Source: JBDHWG01 sp039810085
GTDB lineage: Bacteria; Chloroflexota; Anaerolineae; Epilineales; JAHCIE01
Reading direction: 5' to 3'
Length of the DNA stretch: 64,000 nucleotides
Assembly (NCBI GenBank): GCA_039810085.1
Contig: JBDHWG010000024.1
Location: 18,424 to 82,423 of the forward strand
Position 1 is the first letter of the stretch, and the number at the start of each line of letters is the position of its first letter. The translations under genes were made by a program, and so were the position numbers. Below the pieces are notes generated by a model. That model was not told the origin of the DNA. It was given only the letters and a program-made list of their open reading frames with translations, and did no database searches. Of this stretch, positions 1 to 8,268 are shown piece by piece.

Positions 1-299
1 CAGAGGATGCAGGGGCGGATGACCCCATTCTGCCGGTCCAGCAGCACCATGCCGTGCATCTGCCCCGTCAGGCCAACAGCGGCCACGTCCGGGCCGCGAG
101 CCTGTGCCTGGTCCAGCGCGGCACGGATGCTCTTCACTGTCGCGCCCCAAAAGAGGGTTGGGCTTTGCTCAGTCCAGCCGGGGCGCGGCGTCTCGAAGCC
201 GTAGCCCGCCGAGGCCACGGCGACGACGTTGCCGTCGGTGTCGATGAGAAGCGCCTTGGTCGCGGTGGTGGACGTGTCGATGCCGAGCAGGTAAGGCAT
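1..299 (-). CDS. xylB: Xylulokinase, N-terminal part (runs off the window)
   Basis: The reverse strand from an ATG at 299 reads MPYLLGIDTSTTATKALLID, the phosphate-1 motif of FGGY sugar kinases. It is followed by a GQMHG segment that is conserved in xylulokinases and contacts the sugar. The enzyme phosphorylates D-xylulose to xylulose 5-phosphate, feeding the pentose phosphate pathway. About 99 of some 490 residues are visible. A GAGGG ribosome-binding site lies just upstream, and the xylose isomerase stop is 8 bases before the start, so the two genes are an operon with xylA first. Glycerol or other FGGY kinases are less likely given xylA next door. Confidence 0.92.
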   Translation of the reverse strand, partial: MPYLLGIDTSTTATKALLIDTDGNVVAVASAGYGFETPRPGWTEQSPTLFWGATVKSIRAALDQAQARGPDVAAVGLTGQMHGMVLLDRQNGVIRPCIL

Positions 300-307
300 A
301 GGACCCT

Positions 308-1477
308 CTAACGCACACCCAGCAGCAGCTCGATGGTAAGCTGGTCGAGGCGCTCGTAGCCCAGGCCGCGCCGGCCGAGCGCGACCCGGTCGAACGTGCG
401 CGCCTTGAGCGCCTGCGCCCTGTCGCGGCTGTAGCGGCCGGGGTACTGCGCCATCGCCGGGTCGCCGGCGTTTATCTCGGCCAACAGGGCCTGAATCTCC
501 GCGTCGGCGTTGAACCGCGCCGCCTTCTCCTTGAGGATGAGGTACGTCCGCATGCAGCCGCGCGCGAAGTCCTTCACCCCCTCGTAGTCCTCGGTACGGT
601 AGGCGTGGGCGTCGAAGTGGCGCGAGCCGCTGTAGCCGACATCCTCCAGGAACTTGACCAGAAAAAAGTTCTGCTTGATGTTCTGGGACGCGAAGCGGAA
701 GTCCTGGTCGTAGCGCGCGTAGTTCTGGTCGTTGAGGTCGATGTGGAACAGCTTCCCCGCGTCCCACGCCTGGGCCACGTTATGGAGGAAATTCAGCCCG
801 GCCATCTGCTCGTGGGCCACCTCCGGGTTCACGCCGACCATCTGGGGGTGGTCCAACGTGGCGATGAAAGCAAGCATGTGGCCCGTAGTCGCCAGGTAGA
901 GGTCGCCGCGCGGCTCGTTGGGCTTGGCCTCCAGGGCAAACTTCAGGTCGTAGCCGTTGTCGATGGCGTACTCACACAGGAAGTTCAGCGCCTCACGGAA
1001 GCGCTTCGTCGCGTCGAGGGGGTTCTTGCTGGCGTCACTCTCCGTGCCCTCGCGCCCGCCCCAGAACACGTAAATCTTCGCGCCTAGCTCAACGCCTAGG
1101 TCGATGGCGCGCATCGTCTTTTGGAGGGCGTAGGCCCGTACCGTGGGATCATTGGACGTAAACGCGCCGTCCTTGAACGCCGGGTCGGTGAACAGGTTGG
1201 TTGTCGCCATCGGGACGACAAGCCCTGTTTCATTCAGCGCCTTCTTGAAGTCGGCGACGATGCGGTCGCGCTCGCTCGGCGTCGCGGTGATGGGGACGAG
1301 GTCGTTGTCGTGGAAGTTGACACCATAAGCGCCGACGTCGGCGAGCAGGTGGACAAGCTCGACCGGCGCGAGGGGCTGGCGCACCGGCTCACCAAACGGA
1401 TCGCGGCCGGTGTTGCCCACGGTCCAGAGGCCAAACGTAAACTTGTCTTCGGGTTTCGGCTGATAAGCGTCGGACAT
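308..1477 (-). CDS. xylA: Xylose isomerase
   Basis: Cytoplasmic TIM-barrel enzyme converting D-xylose to D-xylulose. The 389-residue product is of the short actinobacterial class (about 390 residues). It starts MSDAYQPKPEDKFTFGLWTVG and keeps the FHDND catalytic His/Asp segment, MATTNLF, the AKPNEPRGD metal-binding segment and NPEVAHEQMAGLNF. The ATG at 1477 was chosen over an in-frame upstream start because a GGAGAT ribosome-binding site precedes it and family members begin at MS-x-QPxPEDxF. It is the first gene of xylA-xylB, under a promoter region that carries the palindrome at 1627-1652. Confidence 0.96.
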   Translation of the reverse strand: MSDAYQPKPEDKFTFGLWTVGNTGRDPFGEPVRQPLAPVELVHLLADVGAYGVNFHDNDLVPITATPSERDRIVADFKKALNETGLVVPMATTNLFTDPAFKDGAFTSNDPTVRAYALQKTMRAIDLGVELGAKIYVFWGGREGTESDASKNPLDATKRFREALNFLCEYAIDNGYDLKFALEAKPNEPRGDLYLATTGHMLAFIATLDHPQMVGVNPEVAHEQMAGLNFLHNVAQAWDAGKLFHIDLNDQNYARYDQDFRFASQNIKQNFFLVKFLEDVGYSGSRHFDAHAYRTEDYEGVKDFARGCMRTYLILKEKAARFNADAEIQALLAEINAGDPAMAQYPGRYSRDRAQALKARTFDRVALGRRGLGYERLDQLTIELLLGVR

Positions 1478-1626
1478 AGGGATCTCCAAGAAACAGGATT
1501 TCTGAGGAGATGATACACCAGCGCGGGGCATTCGTCCATACGCAATGACCTAGCGCCCAGCGCCCGCGCTATGGCGGACAGCCAGGCGCTCAATATAATG
1601 GGCAGTAGCGGTCGATTTTGTTCGTT

Positions 1627-1652
1627 GAAAGTTTCACCGTGGTGAAACTTTC
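1627..1652. promoter_or_regulatory. Perfect 12-bp palindrome, probable operator of the xyl operon
   Basis: Arms GAAAGTTTCACC and GGTGAAACTTTC surround a 2-base centre. The site lies 150 bases upstream of xylA and 118 upstream of the divergent peptidase gene. On the minus strand a TATATT (1592-1597) could be a -10, with a poor -35 near 1615-1620, which would put the palindrome just upstream of the -35. Its size and symmetry fit a dimeric LacI- or ROK-type sugar regulator, but no regulator gene is visible in the window. Which of the divergent genes it controls is inferred from position. Confidence 0.6.
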
Positions 1653-1769
1653 GCGCAGGGTTCGTCGTGGTAGTAGGTAGAACCTGGCGTCCCGCCGGGC
1701 GGTGGTTTGGCTTGCCTGCCAGCGGCGGGCGAGCAGACATGAGTCGGTACTTGCCTGGAAAGGAAGACT

Positions 1770-2888
1770 ATGAGGCGAGCACACGCAGTACGCATCCTGG
1801 GCGTCGTCCTGGGCATCCTGTTGCTGTCGCTGGCGGTCATGCCGGCGTGGGCCAATCCGGCCGAAGACGAGACCATGCCCAACGCCGTCACGCCGAAGCC
1901 TGCGCCAGCGGCGTACTCCTTGGGACAGCTCAAACACAGCGTTCAGACGCTCAACAACTGCGGCCCGGCGTCCGTCGTCGCCGTGCTGGACTACTACGGC
2001 TTCAACGTCTCACAAGGGGAAGCGCGGCAGGTGCTGCGCCCGTACTCCGACAGCCGGGGGATGGGCTGGCAGGTGATCGCGCCCTACGTCGCCAAGTTCG
2101 GCCTGGAAACGAAGGCGCGCATTAACGGCAACAACGACGTCATCAAGCAGCTCGTCGCGAACGACATCCCGGTCATCGTGCTGCAAAACGTGAGCGAGAG
2201 CTATCGCGTCGGCCACTATCGTGTCGTGCAGGGCTACAACGACAAGGCCGGCGTCTTTTATGTCGACGACTCCCTGCTCGGCCCGAATATCGCCATCTCC
2301 TACGATAGCTTCGACGCGCGCTGGGAGGGCCTGAGCTACAGCTGGAACCCCTACATCCCCATCTACCGCCCGGACCAGGCGCCCCTCGTGGCAGCCATCC
2401 TCGGCCCGGACTACACCGATGTCGGCATGTACAGCCGTGTCCTGCCCGACCTGCGCGCCGCCGTCAACACCAACCCGAACGACCGCATGGCATGGAGCCG
2501 GCTGGTCGAGGCGCTCGCCGGAGCCGAACGCTGGCAGGAAGCGTTGACGACATTGGACAACATGCCCAGCATGGGGCGCGGCGGTTTCGGCGGCTATGGC
2601 GACCGAAGCTTTGGCGGCTCGTCCAACAGCGCCCTGCGGCTCAAGCTGCTGAACAAGCTTGGCCGCTACCAGGAGGCGCTGGACGGCGCAGAGACGGCGC
2701 TGGCGCGCAGCAGCGGCAACGGCTTCGGCTTTGGAGGCTCCGGAACGGCGGCGCTCTGGCTGCAAAAGGCGGAGGCGCTGCGCGGGCTGGGGCAGATCGA
2801 CGACGCGCGCGCCGCCTATCAGCAGGCGCTGAAGCTGGACAAGTCGCTGGTCGAGGCGGCGGACCGCCTGGCCTCGCTGGGTAATTAA
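1770..2888 (+). CDS. Secreted C39-like cysteine peptidase with C-terminal TPR region
   Basis: Residues 1-28 are a Sec signal peptide ending PAWA. Residues 52-200 form a Peptidase_C39_2-like papain fold: Cys64 in NNCGPAS, His149 in GHYRVVQGY and Asp166/167 in VDDS are the expected catalytic residues. Residues 225-372 look like TPR helices interrupted by two glycine-rich loops (about residues 265-283 and 313-323). It probably acts outside the membrane as a peptidase or peptide-binding protein. An AAAGGAAG site precedes the ATG. No ABC transporter is adjacent, so a bacteriocin-processing role is unsupported. Confidence 0.75.
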   Translation: MRRAHAVRILGVVLGILLLSLAVMPAWANPAEDETMPNAVTPKPAPAAYSLGQLKHSVQTLNNCGPASVVAVLDYYGFNVSQGEARQVLRPYSDSRGMGWQVIAPYVAKFGLETKARINGNNDVIKQLVANDIPVIVLQNVSESYRVGHYRVVQGYNDKAGVFYVDDSLLGPNIAISYDSFDARWEGLSYSWNPYIPIYRPDQAPLVAAILGPDYTDVGMYSRVLPDLRAAVNTNPNDRMAWSRLVEALAGAERWQEALTTLDNMPSMGRGGFGGYGDRSFGGSSNSALRLKLLNKLGRYQEALDGAETALARSSGNGFGFGGSGTAALWLQKAEALRGLGQIDDARAAYQQALKLDKSLVEAADRLASLGN

Positions 2889-2933
2889 GGCCGCTACACT
2901 CCTACTCCATTCACAGTACACAGTCGTAAGCGT

Positions 2934-2970
2934 GACTTCCGCCGTCGTTCACATCGAAGCGGCGGAAGTC
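2934..2970 (+). terminator. Hairpin after the C39 peptidase gene, possible terminator
   Basis: An 11-bp perfect stem (GACTTCCGCCG with CGGCGGAAGTC) has a 15-base loop and lies 46 bases after the stop codon. No T-run follows, so it may be a weak or factor-assisted terminator, or an mRNA 3' stabiliser. Confidence 0.45.
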
Positions 2971-3017
2971 ATGCCTGCGAATTGTCACGCTCATGACAGA
3001 CTTATGGGAGATACGCT

Positions 3018-3821
3018 TTGAGTGACGTACAGGGAAGGACACCAGGACGTTCGTGGGGTTGTTTGACAAGTGGGTTGATAGGCCTGGTGATTGGCGGGCT
3101 GATTGTGTTGTTGGGAACCGTGTTTGTGGGGATGCCGCTGGCGCTCGGCCACCGCAACGACTTGCCCCTGGAAAGGCTGTACGGTGATCTCGCTGTCGGG
3201 ATCGCGTCGCGGTCGGCGACGGGCTTGCAGAATCCGGTCGCCTCGAACAATCGGGCGTTGGAGGCGGGGCGCAACGCATACACCGGCTCGTGCGCCGTGT
3301 GTCACGGCGCCAATGGTGACGGTCAGGGGACATTTGGCCTCGGTCTGTATCCACCGGCATCAGATTTGCGCGCCCACGATACGCAGGAGAAGACCGACGG
3401 GCAGTTGTTCTGGATCATCAAGAATGGTCTGAGCTTCGCCGGCATGCCTGCCTTCGGCGACAAGTATGATGACCAGACGATCTGGGCAATGGTCGCGTAC
3501 ACACGCGCCCTCGGGAACGGCAAGGCCGGGCCGGCCGCACAGATCCCCGCGCCTACGCCGGAGCAGCTCGCCGTCGCCAACCCGGCTGGCGACGCGGTGG
3601 GGCGCGGTGCGGCGGTGTACTTTGCCCAGGGCTGTCAGTCGTGTCACGGGGCAGTCGGCAATGCGCCGGGCGAGTTAGGGCTGCGGAATACCCGCGAAGC
3701 GCAAGAGGCTGTGCGCCAGGGCCGCCAGGGCATGCCGCATTACGACCAGAACTACATCTCGGACGCCCAGCTCACCGATCTCGTCGCCTACATCAACACC
3801 TTCGCGGGTCAACGACGGTAG
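3018..3821 (+). CDS. Membrane-anchored diheme cytochrome c
   Basis: Residues 14-43 form an N-terminal membrane anchor. Two class I cytochrome c domains follow, with heme-binding CAVCH (Cys92, Cys95, His96) and CQSCH (Cys206, Cys209, His210). Met143 in AGMPAF and Met239 in GMPHY are the likely axial ligands. A Pro/Ala-rich linker (about 171-186) joins the domains. It is an extracytoplasmic electron carrier, probably serving a terminal oxidase or another respiratory complex that is not in this window. The start is a TTG at 3018, supported by GGGAG 7 bases upstream; no in-frame ATG precedes the anchor. Confidence 0.9.
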   Translation: MSDVQGRTPGRSWGCLTSGLIGLVIGGLIVLLGTVFVGMPLALGHRNDLPLERLYGDLAVGIASRSATGLQNPVASNNRALEAGRNAYTGSCAVCHGANGDGQGTFGLGLYPPASDLRAHDTQEKTDGQLFWIIKNGLSFAGMPAFGDKYDDQTIWAMVAYTRALGNGKAGPAAQIPAPTPEQLAVANPAGDAVGRGAAVYFAQGCQSCHGAVGNAPGELGLRNTREAQEAVRQGRQGMPHYDQNYISDAQLTDLVAYINTFAGQRR

Positions 3822-3875
3822 GAGAGCACACAGTATCTCATGGATGCTGAGGCCCTACCAGCGCATCAGTTCATC

Positions 3876-3912
3876 AAAGCTCCACTACAGCGCGGCAGTG
3901 GAGCTTTTGCTT
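3876..3912 (+). terminator. Intrinsic terminator after the cytochrome c gene
   Basis: An 11-bp stem (AAAGCTCCACT with AGTGGAGCTTT) and 10-base loop are followed by a short T-rich stretch (TTTTGCTTG), 55 bases after the stop codon. Confidence 0.75.
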
Positions 3913-3988
3913 GCACGAAGGGCTTACTGGCATCACTTTTGCTTTGTCTTGTTGAGAGTTAGTTTGTGATAGGAAAAGGAAGTGTCCA

Positions 3989-5341
3989 ATGAACAAACAA
4001 GTGACTTATAAGAGTTCAACGACCCCGTGGCGAAACGTTCTCATCGTCCTCTTCACGATGGCGCTGATGCTCGTCGCTACAGCGTGTGACACGGCCCAGA
4101 CGAGCCAAAACCAGAGCGCCCCTTCCTCCAGCTCATCCACGACATCGACCAGTGGACAATCGGCTAATAACACCTCATCATCCGCCTCCACATCCAATAG
4201 CGGCCAGACCACATCGACGAACAGCGCATCGGCCCCCGCGTCTACCACGGGGCAGAATACCTCCACCAACACCACATCCGCTTCTAACAACGGGCAGAAC
4301 ACTGCGGCGACAAGCAGCCAGCCCGCATCAGGAAACCAAAACAGCGCCGCTCCTGTCTCCGCCGGCGATTTCTCAACGGCGGTGCGCCGCGTCACTGACC
4401 AGGTACGGCCCGCCGTTGTCCAGATTACCAACGAGCAGACGCAGGTAGACCAGACTAACCAGGCGCTCAGCGTTCCGGCCGGCGTTGGCTCCGGCGTCAT
4501 CTACGACAACCAGGGCCACATCCTCACCAACAACCACGTCATCGCCGGCGCGCAGCAGCTCCTCGTCTCCCTGCCCGACGGGCGGTCGTTCCCGGCCAAG
4601 CTCGTCGGCGCCGACCCGCAGACGGACCTGGCCGTCGTCCAGATTAGCGGCGACAATCTGCCCGTGGCGCAGTTGGGCGACTCAAAGCAGCTCGGCGTTG
4701 GCGACTGGGTTGTCGCGATTGGCAACGCCCTGGCCCTCGAAGGCGGCCCCACCGTCACCGCTGGCGTGGTCAGCGCCATGGGGCGTACCATCCAGGAACC
4801 GGGCGATACGCCCGGCAGCGCCGGCCCGTTCCTGTTCGACGTCATTCAGACAAGCGCGCCCATCAACCCCGGTAACTCCGGCGGTCCGCTCATCAACCTG
4901 AACGGCCAGGTCGTCGGCATCAACACGTTGGTCGCCGGGCAGAGCGAGCCGGGCGTTCCCGCCCAGGGCATTGGCTTCGCCATCGCCATCTCGACGGCCA
5001 AGCCCATCGCCGATCAGCTCGTCACCAACGGCCGCGCCGTCCATCCCTACGTCGGCATCATGTACGCGCCGCTCAACCCGGCAATCGCCCGCCAGCTCAA
5101 CACGCAGCAAACGCAAGGTGTCGTCATCCAGCAGGTCATGCCTGGCACACCGGCCGCCAGCGCCGGTTTGCGCTCGCGGGACGTTATCACGGGGGTGGAC
5201 GGCAACACCATCAAGGGCGGCACAGACCTGGCCGAAGCGCTCAACGGCCACAAGCCCGGCGACACGGTGACACTGACGGTGAACCGGGGCGGCCAGACGA
5301 TGAACGTTCAGGTGAAGCTGGGCGAGATGCCGCAGTCGTAG
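3989..5341 (+). CDS. HtrA/DegP-type serine protease, probable lipoprotein
   Basis: An N-terminal membrane segment ends in a lipobox, VATAC, with Cys33 as the probable lipidation site. Residues 34-122 are a Ser/Thr/Asn/Gln-rich linker. The S1C trypsin-like domain follows with His183 (NNHVIAG), Asp213 (QTDLAVV) and Ser297 (NPGNSGGP), then one PDZ domain (about 355-445). It degrades or refolds damaged envelope proteins. 450 residues is normal for a single-PDZ HtrA plus linker. It is monocistronic, with terminators on both sides. The gene looks intact, and the lipid anchor is inferred only from the motif. Confidence 0.92.
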   Translation: MNKQVTYKSSTTPWRNVLIVLFTMALMLVATACDTAQTSQNQSAPSSSSSTTSTSGQSANNTSSSASTSNSGQTTSTNSASAPASTTGQNTSTNTTSASNNGQNTAATSSQPASGNQNSAAPVSAGDFSTAVRRVTDQVRPAVVQITNEQTQVDQTNQALSVPAGVGSGVIYDNQGHILTNNHVIAGAQQLLVSLPDGRSFPAKLVGADPQTDLAVVQISGDNLPVAQLGDSKQLGVGDWVVAIGNALALEGGPTVTAGVVSAMGRTIQEPGDTPGSAGPFLFDVIQTSAPINPGNSGGPLINLNGQVVGINTLVAGQSEPGVPAQGIGFAIAISTAKPIADQLVTNGRAVHPYVGIMYAPLNPAIARQLNTQQTQGVVIQQVMPGTPAASAGLRSRDVITGVDGNTIKGGTDLAEALNGHKPGDTVTLTVNRGGQTMNVQVKLGEMPQS

Positions 5342-5374
5342 CATTCTCTCGGCGCAAGCCTTTCCGCGAACTCG

Positions 5375-5412
5375 CAGGCCGCGGCACAAACGTGTCGGGG
5401 CCTGTTTGCGTT
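5375..5412 (+). terminator. Intrinsic terminator after the HtrA gene
   Basis: A 13-bp stem with one G/G mismatch (CAGGCC-g-CGGCAC with GTGTCG-g-GGCCTG) and an AAAC loop is followed by TTTGCGTTT, 33 bases after the stop codon. Confidence 0.75.
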
Positions 5413-5531
5413 TCCGTCTGGAAACTGTAAAGGCCCTATGCGGGATATCAAATCAGCCAAATCGACGATGACGCTGACCTCGTATTGGGTTATCATCGTA
5501 CTGACTCACTATCGACGGAGGAAAAATCTGC

Positions 5532-6770
5532 ATGTTAGAAAAGATTGAGACAGACATCGCCCAGGCATTCGTCGATGCCGTCACGGGCGCAGTACCGTGG
5601 GAGGATGTGGCGGCAAACGACGTAGGGATGCGCGCCTATGGGAGCGAAGAGATTGCTATCCTGCGCCCGCTGCACCGCGTGCGCGCCTATTTTGAAGCGG
5701 CATGGCCTGCTGAGCCAGACCTGCGCGGCGAGGTGTTGAGCAGCCTCAGCAATGGCGAGCGCGTGAGCGTTGAGTTCCGTATGCAGTATCATGTTGCGGG
5801 GCGCTACGTTGAGGAGTATTGCGTCGCCGTGCTCCAGGTGCGCGAGGGGCAAGCCCACACGATTGACCTCTATCGAACGACGCCCATGCCAAGCTCTCAC
5901 CGTGGCGAGTGGATTGCCCCGCCGACCCTGACCGATGACGAAATCGCGCACCTCTTCGAAGAGGGTTCCTATAGCTGGGACCTCCGCGACCGCATCAACC
6001 CCAACGCCCAGTTTCGCGGCAATCTCCACGGCGGCTACGGCGGCTCCTACGACCCGCACCCGGGCAGCAACTGGGTCGGTGGATTTCACTGGCCGGCCGA
6101 CGTCGCAGACGAAAAGATCGAGGCGATTATCGAACACTTTCGTTCGCGCAACTGCGGCTTTGCCTGGTTCGTCGCGCCGTTCGACGAGCCGCAGGACTTG
6201 CCGGAGCGCCTGGAGCGCCACGGCCTGCTGCTGGCGGGCGACCAGATTGCGATGGCCCGCGTCGGCTTGGAGCCGGACGACATTCCCATCAACCCGGCCG
6301 TCGAACTGGAACGCGTCGATGGCAGCTCGGCGGAAGCCGTCGAAACACTGCTCCAGATGACGGGTCAGGGCTTCAACTGGACGCCGGAGCAGATCGACGA
6401 ACGCCGCGCAGAGTACCGCGAGCGCTTCAGCGACCCCAAGGAACTACAGCGCCGCACAGCCTACCTGGCGCGGCTAAATGGACGGCCGGTCGGCCAGGCG
6501 CAGGTCCTCTACATGCCTGGCGCCGCCTACCTCGGTGGGGCATCAACGCTGCCGGAGGCGCGCAATCAGCGCGTCTACTCAACGTTGCTGGCGCAGCGGC
6601 TGCGCGATGCCCACGAGCGGGGCTACCACATCGCCGCGATCCACGCTGAGCCGATGAGCCGCCGCGTCGTCGAGAAATACCGCTTCAAGCCTTACGGCCG
6701 CTATATGATATACGGATGGATGCCCGTACTGGACATCGAGGTGATTCGCAGCCTGGTGCCCCAGGACTGA
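5532..6770 (+). CDS. GNAT-family acetyltransferase with N-terminal NTF2-like domain
   Basis: Residues 1-115 resemble an NTF2/SnoaL-type alpha+beta domain. The C-terminal half (about 255-400) has GNAT features: a GRPVGQAQVLYM beta segment, an acetyl-CoA loop region around RNQRVYSTLLAQRL and a terminal beta strand. The substrate is unknown. The start is supported by GGAGGAAAA 8 bases before the ATG. The MFS gene follows after 18 bases, so the two form an operon. An acetyltransferase with an exporter suggests modification and efflux of a small molecule, perhaps resistance, but that is only inference. Confidence 0.7.
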   Translation: MLEKIETDIAQAFVDAVTGAVPWEDVAANDVGMRAYGSEEIAILRPLHRVRAYFEAAWPAEPDLRGEVLSSLSNGERVSVEFRMQYHVAGRYVEEYCVAVLQVREGQAHTIDLYRTTPMPSSHRGEWIAPPTLTDDEIAHLFEEGSYSWDLRDRINPNAQFRGNLHGGYGGSYDPHPGSNWVGGFHWPADVADEKIEAIIEHFRSRNCGFAWFVAPFDEPQDLPERLERHGLLLAGDQIAMARVGLEPDDIPINPAVELERVDGSSAEAVETLLQMTGQGFNWTPEQIDERRAEYRERFSDPKELQRRTAYLARLNGRPVGQAQVLYMPGAAYLGGASTLPEARNQRVYSTLLAQRLRDAHERGYHIAAIHAEPMSRRVVEKYRFKPYGRYMIYGWMPVLDIEVIRSLVPQD

Positions 6771-6788
6771 GGGAATAGGACCGATTCA

Positions 6789-8168
6789 ATGACCGCGAAC
6801 GAGCCGCGTGGCTTCCGTACCTTCTTCATCATCTGGCTGACCCAGTCCATCTCTACGCTGGGCAGCAGCCTGACCTTCTTCGCGCTGACCATCTGGATGA
6901 CGGTCACGCTCTACCCCTTGCCGGAGCAGAAGGCCGAGCTGGCGTTCGCCCTCTCCGCCGTCGGCATCGCCTTTGGCGTTCCGGTCGTTTTCGCGGCGCC
7001 AGTGGCAGGCGCGTGGGCGGACCGCCACGACCGCAAGCGCACCATGCTCGTCGTCAACTTCCTGAGCGGCGGCCTGAGTCTCGTCCTCGCCAGCCTCGTG
7101 CTAAGTGGCACACTCCATCTCTGGCCCGTCCTGGTCATCACCGTTCTGTTCGCCATCTTGGGCGCATTCCACCTGGCCGCCTTTGATACGTCTTATGTCA
7201 TGCTCGTCCCATCGAAGCACCTACCGCGCGCCAACGGCATGATGCAGACGACCGGCTCGCTGGCCGGCATCGTTGCGCCTGCCATCGCTGCGGCCGTCAT
7301 TGCCCTGCCGACCCTCGCCCGCCAGGGACTGCTGCCCTTTCCCTCTCTTGCTTCCTTGCAGGACGGCACGGCGCTGGTGATGCTCATCGACGCCGCGACG
7401 TTCTTCCTCGCCGGGCTCGTGCTGCCGTTCCTCAACGTGCCGTCGCCGCGCCGCGCCGACCTCGACGACCCGCAGGCCGCCGCGCCGAGCTTCTGGTCGG
7501 ACGTTGTCTTCGGCGGGCGCTACATCTGGCAGCGGCGGCCGCTCCTCTGGCTGCTGGGCACGTTTACCCTGGTCAACCTGCTCTTCGCCCCGGCCGGCGT
7601 TCTGACCCCCTTGCTGCTGAAGTTCAACCTCGCGCCGGATTGGACGGCGCGGGGAATGTCCTACGAGGCCGCGCTGGCGCTCATCAACTCGATGGGGGGC
7701 ATCGGTGGCTTTGTCGGCGGCCTCATCATTAGCACGTGGGGCGGCCTCAAGACGCAGCGCATCTACGGCGTCCTCGTGCCCATCGCCTTGAGCGCAATCG
7801 CCGCCATCGCATTCGGGTTAACGCCGTTCCTCTACATCGCGGCGGCCATGGTCATTGTACGCGGCATCATGATGCCCTTGATGAACTCCCACTCCCAGAG
7901 CATCTGGCAAACCCAGACACCGCCGGAGCTGCAAGGGCGCGTCTTTGCCGTGCGGCGGCTCATCGCCCAGTTCACCTGGCCGCTCGGCACGGCCATCGCT
8001 GGCCTGGTCGGCGGCATCTTCGACGTAGGCGTCTTCATCGCCCTCTCAGGGGCCATCCTGCTTGTCTTCACCCTGGCGCAGTTCTTCAACCCCGTCCTGC
8101 TGCGCGTCGAGGACAAGGCGTGGCTCGACGGCATGGCGGCGCAAACAGCCGCGAAGGCCGGCTCCTGA
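6789..8168 (+). CDS. MFS transporter, MFS_3 / drug-efflux type
   Basis: The 459-residue product has about 12 hydrophobic segments and begins with the TQSISTLGSSLTFFALTIW helix typical of the macrolide-efflux-like MFS_3 group. The loop 2-3 motif A appears as ADRHDRKRTM. A central cytoplasmic loop contains RRADLDDPQ. It is an inner-membrane secondary transporter, and the family suggests proton-driven export of a hydrophobic compound; the substrate cannot be read from sequence. It is co-transcribed with the upstream acetyltransferase. The gene ends in front of a bidirectional terminator shared with the convergent CARDB gene. Confidence 0.85.
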   Translation: MTANEPRGFRTFFIIWLTQSISTLGSSLTFFALTIWMTVTLYPLPEQKAELAFALSAVGIAFGVPVVFAAPVAGAWADRHDRKRTMLVVNFLSGGLSLVLASLVLSGTLHLWPVLVITVLFAILGAFHLAAFDTSYVMLVPSKHLPRANGMMQTTGSLAGIVAPAIAAAVIALPTLARQGLLPFPSLASLQDGTALVMLIDAATFFLAGLVLPFLNVPSPRRADLDDPQAAAPSFWSDVVFGGRYIWQRRPLLWLLGTFTLVNLLFAPAGVLTPLLLKFNLAPDWTARGMSYEAALALINSMGGIGGFVGGLIISTWGGLKTQRIYGVLVPIALSAIAAIAFGLTPFLYIAAAMVIVRGIMMPLMNSHSQSIWQTQTPPELQGRVFAVRRLIAQFTWPLGTAIAGLVGGIFDVGVFIALSGAILLVFTLAQFFNPVLLRVEDKAWLDGMAAQTAAKAGS

Positions 8169-8209
8169 GTCTCCATCCGAGGACAGGGCATCCAGCACAA
8201 GCATACGTG

Positions 8210-8245
8210 ATACGGGCAGGCGTCCCTCGCGGGGCCTGCCCGTAT
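8210..8245. terminator. Bidirectional terminator between convergent genes
   Basis: A 12-bp perfect stem (ATACGGGCAGGC with GCCTGCCCGTAT) and 12-base loop lies between the MFS stop and the stop of the convergent secreted-protein gene. T-runs are weak on both sides. Confidence 0.6.
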
Positions 8246-8268
8246 TCATGTCTTGTCTGGCCCGTCTA

